The notes under the pieces are model-generated. The model was not told where the DNA came from, searched no databases, and worked only from the letters and a program-made list of their open reading frames with translations. Positions 23,958-34,989 of a stretch of 64,000 nt of DNA are shown piece after piece; the stretch's first letter is position 1; every line of letters begins with the position of its first letter. The translations under genes were made by a program, and so were the position numbers. Source of the stretch: Euonymus europaeus (Eukaryota > Streptophyta > Magnoliopsida > Celastrales > Celastraceae); the NCBI GenBank assembly GCA_963580455.1, contig OY756957.1, positions 28,550,501 to 28,614,500 on the forward strand, in the 5' to 3' direction.

Positions 23958-24990
23958 ATGGCCAAGCTTACAAACTTGCAAATTTCTGCTCTTGATATTT
24001 TGGGTAAAAATTACTTGAATTGGGTGTTAGAAACTGATATTCATCTGGAAGCTATCGGTCTTAGTCATACCATTCAAGAAGATAATAACGCATCCCCGCA
24101 GGATCGCGCAAAAGCTATGATTTTTCTGCGTCATCATCTTGATGATCAATTGAAAAATGAATATATTACTACAAAGAATCCTCTTGTTTTGTGGAAAAAT
24201 TTAAAGGAAAGGTTTGAGCATTACAAAAATATAGTTCTTCCTAAAGCTAGATATGATTGGATGCATTTGAGATTTCAAGATTTTAAATCTGTACGTGATT
24301 ACAATTCTGCTTTATTTAATATCACTACACAACTTGAATTACGTGGTGAAAACGTTTCTGAATCTCAAAAGCTGGAAAAAACTTTTTCTACTTTTCATTC
24401 ATCCAATATGATTTTACAACAACAATATCGTGAACGTGGGTTCACACTATATTCTCAATTAATTTCATGTTTGCTTGTTGCTGAGCAAAACAATGAGTTG
24501 TTGTTGAAAAACCACCAGTCTCGTCCTACTGGAGCCGTACCGTTCCCTGAAGTGAACGCAGTATCTCATAGTGGCCGTAGGAGAGGACGTGGTTATGGAA
24601 GAGGACCGTGGGAGAGGACGTGGTTATGGAAGAGGAAGAGGTCGTTGGAATGGTAATCGGAACCATGAAAACTCATATACTCCATATCGCCAGAAGCGAT
24701 ATATTGGAGGAGAATCAAGTCAACATCATCATAAGTCCCAAAAGGGCCAAGAAACTATTTGTTATAGGTGTGGTGTTCAAGGACATTGGTCTCGAAATTG
24801 TCGCACGCCAAAGCACTTGGTTGAGTTGTACCAAGCTTCCATCAAAGGAAAACAAAAGGTTACTGAAACAAACTTTGCCAAATTTGATGATGATGATGAT
24901 TTGGGCAACTTTGATGATCTTGGGGAATTTAATGATTTAGCTAATTTGAAAGTTTCAGATTTCTTACAAAATCCCGATATTTGTAAATAA
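23958..24990 (+). pseudogene. copia gag region, frameshifted
   Basis: The frame starts MAKLTNLQISALDILGKNYL, a typical N-terminus of plant copia gag (UBN2-type), and runs about 230 codons to a stop at 24656. Near 24575-24640, in a Gly/Arg-rich repeated stretch (GRGYGRG), the reading frame shifts. The downstream frame carries the zinc knuckle CYRCGVQGHWSRNC and an acidic tail, ending at 24990. The shift probably came from unequal copying of the short internal repeat. Confidence 0.85.
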
Positions 24991-25089
24991 TTTATTTAGT
25001 TGTTATGTTTACTTTTTGTATTGTGTTTTAATTATGAATGTATTCAATTACAAGAAATAAAATTCAGTATTTTATATTCTTTAGATCAA

Positions 25090-25240
25090 TTTACTTAATT
25101 AAAAAAAATTAAAAAATTTAAAAAAAAAAAAAAGCCCGGAATGAGTGACGGTGGGTTCAAACCTCGGACCATTTTTTTTCTACGCTATATTTTTTTGTTT
25201 GGTTCTCACCACCACTCAGCTACTCACCCCGGGCTTGTCA
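25090..25240 (-). mobile_element. SINE-like insert inside the copia element
   Basis: Read on the minus strand, GTGAGTAGCTGAGTGGTGG (box A-like) is followed by GAGGTTTGAACCC (box B-like) at tRNA-like spacing, then a T-rich tail that appears as A runs at about 25100-25133 on the plus strand. It lies between gag and the protease/integrase part, which are normally close. Target duplications were not resolved. Confidence 0.55.
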
Positions 25241-25343
25241 AGTTTATACTTTCTAATATTTATATACAATATAATACTTGCTTATATGATATTTTTAAGT
25301 TAATATGTGATGCAAGTAATTTTGTTTTGTTTTCTTTTATAGA

Positions 25344-28300
25344 AAAATGGTTGATGAAGATATGTGTTTGATTGATAGTGGAACAACACATTTTATATTT
25401 CAACATCGAAAATATTTCTTGGATTTAACATTGCTTGAAGCAAGTGTTCATACAATCTCAGATAAATAAAAAATAATTGAAGGTTCTGGAAGAACCAATA
25501 TAGTGTTGCCTGGAGGTACAAAAATTTACATTGGAGATGCATTGTACTCTCCCAGATCAAGAAAAATTTTGATCAGTTTTAAAGATATCCGCCAAAATGG
25601 ATATCACATTGAATCTGGAAGTGAAAATGATATAGAATATCTATACATTACTTCAATTGTATCAAGCCAGAAGCTTGTGTTAGAAAGATTCAAAGCTATC
25701 TCATCAGGATTATACTGTATTAGTATAAAGTGGATTGAATCGCATGTTATAACTCATAAGAGTTATCATGATCATGAGATAAAACACCAGAAGTGTTTTA
25801 ATCTAAAAGAATCCATACTTTGGCATGATCGCCTTGGTCACCCAGGTTCTACCATGATGCGTAGGATAATTGAAAATACAAATGGACATTCATTAAGAAA
25901 CCAGAAGTTTCTTTTGCCTAAAGATTATTTATGTGCCACTTGTTCAAAAGGAAAGATAATTGTGAAACCATCTACCCTGAAGGTAGGTATGGAATCTCCT
26001 AATTTCCTTCAACGCATTCATGGTGATATATGTGGACCTATCCATCCATCATGTGGACCATTTCGTTATTTTATGGTTTTGATAGATGCATCATCTAAAT
26101 GGTCACATGTGTGTTTATTATCTACTCGTAATGTTGCATTTGCTAGATTGCTAGCTCAAATTATTCGTTTACGAGCACAATTTCTGATTATCCCATTAAG
26201 TCAATTCGATTAGATAATGCTGGTGAATTTACTTCTCAAACATTTTATGACTATTGCATGTCATTAGGAATTGATGTTGAACATCCAGTTGCTCATACTC
26301 ATACACAAAATGGGTTAGCAGAATCTCTTATAAAACGTCTTCAATTGATTGCTCGTCCCATGCTTTTGAAAAGTAAATTACCTATTTATGCTTGGGGTCA
26401 TGCTATTTTACATGCTGCATCTTTGATTCGTATTCGGCCTTCAGCACACCATACACATTCACCTTTACAATTGGTATTGGGTCACCAACCTAATATTTCC
26501 CATCTACGAGTCTTTGGTTGTGCAGTTTATGTTCCTATTCCACCTCCACAGCGCACCAAGATGGGACCACAACGTCAACTTGGTATTTATGTTGGTTTTG
26601 ATTCCCCTTCTATTATTAGATATCTTGAACCACTAACTGGTGATATTTTCAAAGCTAGGTTTGCAGATTGTCAATTTGATGAATCTATTTTTCCTCCTTT
26701 AGGAAAAGAAAATTCTTTGTCCTATAAAGTTAAAGATATTGGTTGGTACACTCCTACACAATCTCATCTTGATCCTCCTACAAAACAATGTGAACTTGAA
26801 GTTCAAAAGATTATTCATTTACAAAATATTGCTAATCAATTGCCTGATGCTTTTACTGATACTTCAAAGGTATTGCAGTCTCATGTTCCAGCTAGAAATG
26901 CAACTACACGTATTGATGTCCCTGAAAAACATATAATAAATGATGAATTAAAACAACGTCAGAAGCGTGGAAGACCAGTGGGTTCAAAAGATAGATTTCC
27001 TCGAAAAAAGAAATCACAAGTTTTAAATGAACCTCTAGAAGAGGATATTCCTGATAAGAATGCTCCAAAAGAGCTGAATGAAAATCCAGACGAGAATATC
27101 ATTACTCAATCTCAACATTCTATCCAAAAATCTCCTGACGAGATAATACCTCCGGAAGAGGTACATGTATCATATAATGATGAGAACTCTATAAATCGTG
27201 AAAAAAGATGGGATAGAAGTAAGATTATTGTCGACGACATATTTGCATATGCAATTGCTATTGATATTACCAGAAGTAATGGGGATCATGAATCAAAATC
27301 CATCGATGAATGTCAACGAGAAATGATTTGCCAAAATGGCAAGAAGCTATCAAAGCAGAGTTAAACTCTTTAAATAAAAGAGAAGTATTTGGACCTGTAG
27401 TCCAGACACCGAAAGATGTCATACCCGTTGGATACAAATGAGTATTTGTGAGAAAGCAAAATGAAAATAATGAAATTACAAGATACAAAGCTAGACTTGT
27501 GGCACAAGGGTTCTCGCAGAAACCCGGAGTTGATTATGAGGAGACATATTCTCCTGTAATGGATGGTATTACATTCGGGTTTTTAATTGCTTTAACAATA
27601 GCTGAACATATAGAAATGCGTTTAATGGATGTTGTTACTGCATATTTATATGGTTCGTTGGATACAGATATTTACATGAAAGTCCCTGAAGGATTTAAAT
27701 TGCCTGAAGCAAAACCTCGAGATTTATATTCAATTAAACTCCAACGATCGTTATATGGATTAAAGCAATCCGGACGAATGTGGTACAATAGACTTGCTGA
27801 GTACCTTGTTAAGGAAGGATTCGCAAATGATCCAATTTCTCCTTGTGTTTTTATCAATAAATCAGATTCAGGATTTGCTATAATTGCAGTATACGTTGAT
27901 GATTTAAACTTATTTGGAACTCCTGAAGAGTTAACCAAGGCTGCTGATTATTTAAAAGCAGAATTTGAGATGAAAGATCTTGGAAAGACAAAATATTGTC
28001 TCGGCCTGCAGATCGAGTACATAACTAAGGGAATTCTTATCCATCAATCTACTTATACCAAAAAGATGTTGAAACAATTTTATATGGATAAGGTTCATCC
28101 TATGAGTTCTCCGATGGTAGTTCGTTCACTTGATATCAAGAAAGATCCATTTCGACCCAAGGATGAGGGGGAGATATTACTTGGTCAAAAAGTACCATAT
28201 TTAAGCGCAATTGGATACGAGGCCAGATATATCATTTGCAGTAAATTTATTGGCAAGATACAGTGCTGCTCCGACTCGACGTCACTGGAATGGTGTAAAA

Positions 28301-28800
28301 TATATTCTCAGATATCTCCGGGGTACAACTAATTTGGGGTTATTTTACTCATTTGAGTCCAAGCCTCAACTAGTTGGATATGCAGATGCTGGATATCTAT
28401 CTGATCCTCACAATACCAAATCTCAATCTGGTTATGTGTTCACTTATGGTGGAACTGCTATTTCATGGAAATCAGTGAAATAGACAATTACAGCAACTTC
28501 TTCTAATCATTCCGAGATAATAGCAATTTACGAAGCTAGTCGAGAATGTGTGTGGTTGAGATCAATGATTTCACATATTCAAGAAAGATGTGGACTTCAA
28601 TCTGTCAAAAATGTGTCGACAGTATTACATGAAGACAACGCTGCATGCATAGCACAACTTCGAGGAGGATACATAAAAGTGATAATTTGGCAGATTTGTT
28701 CACAAAGGCGCTCCCACCAGCAACATTCAAAAAGTTTGTATATTAGATTGGAATGCGTCATCTGAAAGATTTATCGTGCACAAATCAGGGGGAGTAATGG
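25344..28800 (+). pseudogene. copia pol region (protease, integrase, RT, RNase H), broken
   Basis: Blocks in order: a protease-like segment with CLIDSGTTHF (about 25365-25395) and an in-frame stop near 25467; GAG-pre-integrase with the HDRLGHPG motif (about 25824); integrase with a frame break near 26200 between the catalytic-core parts; the integrase C-terminal region to about 27360; reverse transcriptase from about 27367 with a stop near 27439 and a YVDDLNLFGT active-site block (about 27893); a frameshift near 28210; RNase H with GYADAGYLSDPHNTKSQSGY and a stop near 28481. The RT text fits the Ivana/Oryco branch, a tentative placement. None of these frames is intact. Confidence 0.85.
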
Positions 28801-28833
28801 TATGAAGATATCAACATGAATTGTACTATTTTT

Positions 28834-29002
28834 CCTTCGACCAAAGGTTTTTTCCCACTGGGTTTTTCTTTGGCAAGGTTTTAACGAGGCAATCCATTCA
28901 CTCTTTCCAACAAATTTTATACAAGAATGATGTACTCTTTTCTTTCACTAAGTTTTTTTTTATCCCACTGGGTTTTTTCCTTAGTAAGGTTTTAACGAGA
29001 CA
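28834..29002 (+). repeat. short direct repeats in copia 3' region
   Basis: Two copies of a unit with CCCACTGGGTTTTT followed by AAGGTTTTAACGAG lie at about 28834-28892 and 28940-29002, just upstream of the polypurine tract. Such repeats are common in plant copia elements and may be regulatory or structural. Confidence 0.7.
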
Positions 29003-29035
29003 TATTCTATGTATACGTGGTCATCCAAGGGGGAG

Positions 29036-29392
29036 TATTATGATATTGATTAGTGGATGCACACTTTGATTAGTACATTTGGAAGCTAGTTATAAAGTGG
29101 TTAAAGTTACATTATTAGTAGTTGAAGGAAACTATTTAAGTGAGTGGTTAGGTAGTGGTTAAACCTATATTATTAGTAGTTGATTAAACAATTGATTTGG
29201 TTGTTATAAACTAATCCTATATAAATGATGTTTAGTGAAATGAATGTGAGACCAATTTCTCTACATTTCTCTCTTGGAAACTCTCTCTAAATCTTTCTCT
29301 AAATTTCTTTCAAGTATTATTCTAAATACTCTTCATCAACACTAGTTTCGTTAATATTGATTTTGAGAATATTCTGAGCTTGTTTTACAACA
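29036..29392 (+). repeat. 3' LTR of the copia element
   Basis: 357 bases, same length as the 5' LTR. It ends in TTTTACAACA and is followed by the ACAAT target duplication. The TATA-like motif reads TATATAAATG. This end lies about 750 bases upstream of the Rab geranylgeranyl transferase start codon, in the same orientation. Confidence 0.92.
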
Positions 29393-30141
29393 ACAATCAC
29401 TTTGTTATATATTTGGGTCTAAGGTGAATGACGCTAGGATGAAGAGTTACAACAGACTAAAATTACTATATATTTATATCATTTTGTTATAAGTGCGGAC
29501 CTAAGTCAGGTGGAGAATTAGCTATAATTATTTTATATTTAGACTAATTTGTTATATATCTAAGTTTAAGATGAGTGACGCTAAGATAAAGATAGAGGGT
29601 CTAAACCAACTATAACTAGTTACTGTATATTTACATCGGTCCATCTGACATTCATATTCACACATTGACTTGTGGATATATTAGAATTATAGATATCCAA
29701 TCTAATATATTTGTAATTTAATTTACATAATCTTTTTCCTAATAATACCGATTTTAAGTGATTGCATATATGAATATTCAATATTGCAAACTCCCCTAAA
29801 AATCCTCCCTTACATATTTATTATGTTTCTAAATAACTATCGTTTTATAAATTATAAAAATAATTAATAAATTTTTTCTCAAATTCCTTTATTCTTCTTT
29901 TTCATTGAAAATTTAGTAACTACATATATTAATTAATTTTTCATCTTTTTAATAATAATATTTTAATACAATATATTTATTTTTCATCAATATTAAAATT
30001 ATTTAATAATTTTCTTAATTTTTAATTCTTGTATAAAAATTTTAAACGAGGCTTATTTTGAAACAGAGAGGTATTATTTGACAAAAATGGGGACATTGAA
30101 ACTGGGGATCGATTTCAGTCGACATTGTTGCACACACGAAA
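29393..30141. other. AT-rich spacer and promoter of the Rab GGTase gene
   Basis: About 750 bases between the copia 3' LTR and the start codon at 30142. It is strongly AT-rich (29,700-30,040 is mostly A/T). No coding sequence was seen. The promoter of the downstream gene must lie here or in the LTR. Confidence 0.55.
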
Positions 30142-33100
30142 ATGCACGGGCGGCCTCGCAAACCGCTGAAACCGGAAGATGTGGCGGCTTCAGCAGCCAA
30201 AGCACAGAAGCTACAGGCTCTCCGGTCGCAGTTCGTCTCCAACCACCACCAAAAGATTTAATTTTTCTTCCTTCTTTTTCGCTTCCTCATCGATTCTCGC
30301 GATCCCAAAAAGGAATTCTAACTTTTGATTGTATTATCATGTGTTGTTTAGTTATACTGAGGATGGTTTAGAGGTAAGCGCAAAGCTTCTGGAGATCAAT
30401 CCGGAATGCTGCACTGCTTGGAACTATAGGAAACTTGCCGTTGAACACTTTCTCAGTCAGTCTGAGTTCGATGTGGACTCTGTCAAATCGGTCCTGGATG
30501 TGGAGCTTAGAGTGGTTCGTTTCTTCTACTTATTGTTCTTTAAATTTCTTTAACATATCAAAAGTTCTTAGCTGGTTTGATACTTGTGGAAAAAGAATTG
30601 AAAATCTGCCTACTTGGTCTATTAGTTACTTACATATACTCCAACAATTTGGAGTTTGGAGTTGTTTGCATTTTAGGTAATTAGGGGCATGTGCGAAGAT
30701 TTTTTTGGTTAGGTTAGGCCTAATATGCGTTGGACTTCTTGAATGAATTGGTATTGCAGGTGGTGAGTGCATTGAGACAAAATTTTAAGGCTTATGGAGC
30801 CTGGCATCACCGGAAATGGATTATAGCTAAGGGGCATTCCTCTATAGATAATGAATTAAAGCTTCTGGACCAGTTCCAGAAGGCTGATTCACGGAACTTC
30901 CATGCTTGGAATTACAGGAGGTTAAGATCCTGCTTGAGGTCTAATATTTGATCTTCATATTTACGTCATTTTCAGGTCTCAATTTGTCTCTTATACATTT
31001 TTCCAGATTTGTGACAGCAATGTTGAACAGATCAGAAAAAGATGAATTAGATTACACAGAGAACATGATTGAAACAAATTTTAGCAATTATTCTGCATGG
31101 CACAACCGTAGGTATTAACTGTTATTTACTTCTTGCTTTTAGTAAAGAAGATTAGAAGAGAGAACTTATTCTTTCTCTTCTCAGTAAGGCTTTGTTAAAA
31201 ATTGGTCTGTTGATATTAGTGCAGTGATCAAATCCTAAAAAATACTCTGACTGTCATTTTAACTGCTGGGCATTCTGATTTCCCAGTTTGTTAACATGAT
31301 TTTCTTCCTGATGACCATTTTATTGATTAGTGGAGTTAAGAGTTACATATTTACAGTTCATTTTGTTACATAAACATTAACTCTCTAGTGCAAGGATTCC
31401 TCAGTGGATGCGGGTCAGGAAAGGGCAAGATGCATGTAGCCTTGCCCTTGCATTAATGCCCTGAGGTCGTTCCCAAAATTTGAACCTATGACCTCTAGGT
31501 TGTTGTCACTTTGTTCATGACGTAATTTATTTTCTCTCAACATGTTTAATCATTCAATGTAAAGCACTTCTTAAGAGGAAACCAAATTGTGAAAAGAATC
31601 ATGAACTGAATAGAATATGAAGAAATCACATATAGACGACCTCAGTAGTTGAGATTGGAATTCATACTACTAGACTACTAGTACAGACAGAATTAATAAG
31701 TCTGACAGCCTTTTTGTTAAATACTATTGTCAGGTGTTTCTTTCTGACTGAAGTATTTATAATTATGTTTTCTTTTCTTCACTGCAGTGTACTTTTATCT
31801 AATTTTCTCAAGAAAAAGGATGAGGGATTTTTGTCCAAAGAAAATATTCTGAAGGAGTATGAATTTGTACATCAAGCTCTTTTTACAGACCCAGATGATC
31901 AAAGTGGTTGGTTTTATCATCTTTGGCTCCTTGATCAAACATTAAATGCTGATTCTCCAAGTCTCATTTCTACTTGGCCTGCTCATGGTTCTGAACTTGC
32001 TGTATTGGGTGATTGGCTCCTTTATGGCTTTGCTTCTTCTACCTTTTCCACCTTGCATTTTGAATCAGGAAAATTACCGCTGATTCTCTATTTCAGTCAG
32101 CCTGTGGAAGGTGTAAACGTAAAAATAACAGTTAAGTCAGAACTTAGCATAAATAATGATCTAAATTGGATACCACTGTCAACAAATGACTCTCATGTCT
32201 CTCAAGTTTGGGTGGCATATCTGAGTTGCCACGATATAAAGCTCGCGGCTTTGGAAGCAAATTCATTGGAAGTTAGTGTTTGGCATTCTCAGGGAATCCT
32301 TTCCTCGAGTGGTTTCCTCCAGGGACAGCCTTTTCGATTTGCATTCAAAGTAAATGGACAGCAAGTTGAATCAGAGCAAGCCACTAGGCAGGGTGGAACG
32401 TTTATTTCATGGGAAGACAAAAACTTTTATGAAACTAAAATTGGGGAAGCAAGTCCCGTCCTTCGTTTCCATCAATTGAATGAAAATGATTACCACAAGC
32501 CAATATATTGTAAATGGCACGTAGATATTATAGCTGAAGAGATTGATCACTTCAGAGAGTTGTCAGATATGGACTGGTAAGTTTAAATGATTTGATATTG
32601 ATTTTGAATTAGAGAGAGCTGCAGTTTGATCTGATGTTTTCACAATTTTTTGTAGTAAAATTGGAAAGCTCGCTCTTGCAAGACTGTTGACCGCTCATGA
32701 TGCATTAATGTTTCCATCAACAAACAAGTTGATCTATTCTGAGGAAGTTCTTAAACTGTATACTGAGCTTATGAGGTTGGACCCACCGCATGCTGAATAC
32801 TACAAGGATAAACACAGCTTGGCTTTACTCAAGAAAGTGAGTTCCTCTTCAGATTCTCTCTAGAAAGTCTAGTCCTTGACTCCTCTCATAATCATTATTG
32901 TGATTGCCAATATGCATGTGCAATTTGTTTAGTCTCAAGTTCTCATCGCTGACATTTACATTTTATAAATAATTATACTTTACTTAAATGGCATGCTTTG
33001 ATCCATATTCTGTTAAGTAGATATTTTGATACCTCTGATCAGTGATCACAATCACATCAGTAGTATTAGGGTTTCACTCTATTATTTATGGTAGTTACTT

Positions 33101-34170
33101 GATCCTTCACTTAAAGCTGAGGAAGTTCTGATATCTTTGCAGGTGATTTCATGTAGGGAATCTTTGCTGGAACATTGTTTTCACTATAAAGACTTGACTT
33201 CATTGAGTATTGGCTACCCTGCCTGCCTACGACTGAATAATTTAACCATATCACGACTGGGATCTATTGAGGACTTATTATGGGTTCAAATGCTGGACCT
33301 TAGCCACAATGACATTAGATCAATAGAAGGTAAACTACATTCGAGGTTGTTGATCTCATAAATTAGATTGACGGTATTTTCTAGCCTATTTTTTGCTTAT
33401 AAATTGCTTATATCTCTCTCTAAAAATTAACATTGTTCATGTTTGTGTTTTTTATTTTTATATGAATCCTTATTGTTAAGATAGCCATACCAGTTTGATC
33501 ATGTTTGCATGTGACTGCCTCTTATTGGTGCTCCCATCAATAAAATTCCCGTTCCATTCAAAATAAAGAATATTAAAAAAAGGCTTGGCTTTAACTAGTA
33601 CAGATTGTTGCCCTCTACCGATCTACATTTTGGCTTATTAAAGTAGAAGGGAGAAGGCTTTGATTTCTACTGATATTCTTTTGAAATTAACTTACACGTT
33701 CTCAATTTTTATCATTTTCTAGCTGAGCAAGAGAATTAGATAAGTATATCTTACGTCTTACCATGGGTCATATGACAGGGTTGGAGGCTATGCAGCTTCT
33801 CTCTTGCTTGTGTCTGAAGAACAACAAGCTCAGTAGTGTATCTGCCTTGGAGCCTCTGAGGTCCCTCAAGACATTGACAGTTTTGGATATTTCATACAAT
33901 GAGATAGGTGCACACTCAATTGACACAAAAAAGTACTTGAGCTTATCCCCATTTCTTCATCTGGTTGAAAGTAAATGGAATCATGACGAAACTATGACAA
34001 GCGGCGGCATCAATGCACCAGATTACTGGAAATTCTCTCTCATTTTCAAGGGATTGAACTTGATACAGTTAGACATAGCAGGGAATGCAATCACTGACGA
34101 AAATTTTAAGTCGTTTCTGGTTAAGCTTCTGCCTACACTCAAGTGGCTGGATGGGGAACATTTACTTTAA
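30142..34170 (+). CDS. RGTA1: Rab geranylgeranyl transferase alpha subunit
   Basis: Eight exons: 30142-30257 (or 30224), 30352-30511, 30760-30920, 31007-31111, 31788-32576, 32656-32836, 33143-33329, 33779-34170; 696 residues in the full form. The protein pairs with a beta subunit to attach geranylgeranyl groups to Rab GTPases presented by REP. Prenyltransferase alpha repeats are clear: AWNYRKLAV, YGAWHHRKWII, FHAWNYRRFV, YSAWHNRS, and GWFYHLWLLDQ. A Rab-GGT insert region follows (about residues 220-380). The C-terminus has leucine-rich repeats (VQMLDLSHNDIRSIEG, LEAMQLLSCLCLKNNKLSS, LTVLDISYNEIG, LIQLDIAGNAIT). All later junctions are GT-AG and in frame. The exon 1 donor is odd: the family-expected boundary after 30257 reads TTAATTT, not GTAATTT. 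An upstream GT at 30225 would keep frame but drop 11 residues. Confidence 0.9.
31386..31510 (-). mobile_element. Au/TS-type SINE copy in RGTA intron 4
   Basis: On the minus strand: ACCTAGAGGTCATAGGTTC (box A/B-like), then GGGCAAGGCTACATGCATC and GACCCGC...GGAATCCTTGCACT, the layout of a widespread plant SINE family. It is diverged and has no coding role. Confidence 0.6.
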
Positions 34171-34989
34171 TTTTCTCTTTACTCTCATCTTTATGATTGG
34201 TACACAATTTTCTTTTCTAATAGGATCATGATCTCTTGGAAGTTGGAACTTTAACCGTCTTATGGCTTTCCAGATACTAGAATTTCATATGCACGAGTTG
34301 ATTAGACATGAATATTGTTCAGATGTATATATGATTCCTGTTAGGTTATCTACACTAATAATAACCTTGTGATTTTGCCTACTTGGTTCAAGAAGTTTCT
34401 CCATCAACACATTTACTTTGCTTCTCATTAGGTATGAGAACACTGTTGGTTATTACGTACAAAAAATTATGGTTGATATAGGAGTGAAGGGTTCTAGAGC
34501 AACACCATTCAATTCTTTCTATCTACTTGTGAGAAGGCGTAAAAAGTGTTTTAGGAAAATACAATCCTTATGCATGCATATAACAGTACATACATTAATG
34601 CAACATGTACATGTGAACGATGCTCCTCCAAACCAAAACACAGCACATCTGGACTAATGCAACATCAATATGTGTATTACCCATTCAAACCATGGCACAG
34701 GGTTCATAAATCCTCTCGTAGTCGGTTTAACAAGTTAACGACACCTATTGCTCGGGATCATCGATCCATAATTGATACCGAAAAGAAAAAATATATAATC
34801 TCAATCATCAAAACTGCATATGACAGAGAGCCCTATAATCATGACGGCTAGGAATACTTTTAAACTGTGTCAAGCCAGAGTTTATACAAACCACAGCAAA
34901 AGAAGAGGATACAAATACTCTATTCAAATAGAGAACCAGTGTAACTTTTCACCAAGTTAAACTCGTAGCAATCACATTGTCAATGAATC
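34171..34989. other. convergent 3' spacer between RGTA and OLA1
   Basis: About 820 bases between convergent stop codons, holding both 3' untranslated regions. Short frames here show no family resemblance. Confidence 0.6.

Larger units (their letters stand above)
23505..29392 (+). mobile_element. Ty1/copia LTR retrotransposon, degenerate
   Basis: This is a 5.9-kb element in plus orientation. Direct repeats of 357 bases lie at 23505-23861 and 29036-29392. ACAAT flanks both ends (23500-23504 and 29393-29397) as a 5-bp target duplication. The 5' LTR is followed at 23862 by a primer-binding-like CGTTATCAGCACGA, and the 3' LTR is preceded by the polypurine tract AAGGGGGAG (29027-29035). Inside are gag, GAG-pre-integrase, integrase, reverse transcriptase and RNase H regions in copia order (integrase before RT). 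Each coding block is broken by stops or frameshifts, so the copy cannot be autonomous. The LTR begins TATTATGATATTG rather than TG, but the target duplication and the tract support this boundary. Confidence 0.95.

Noticed and set aside
23510..29392. LTR boundary at TGATATTG with a TATTA target duplication
   Set aside because: TATTA precedes both LTRs and so belongs to them; ACAAT outside both ends and the adjacent polypurine tract favour the start at 23505.
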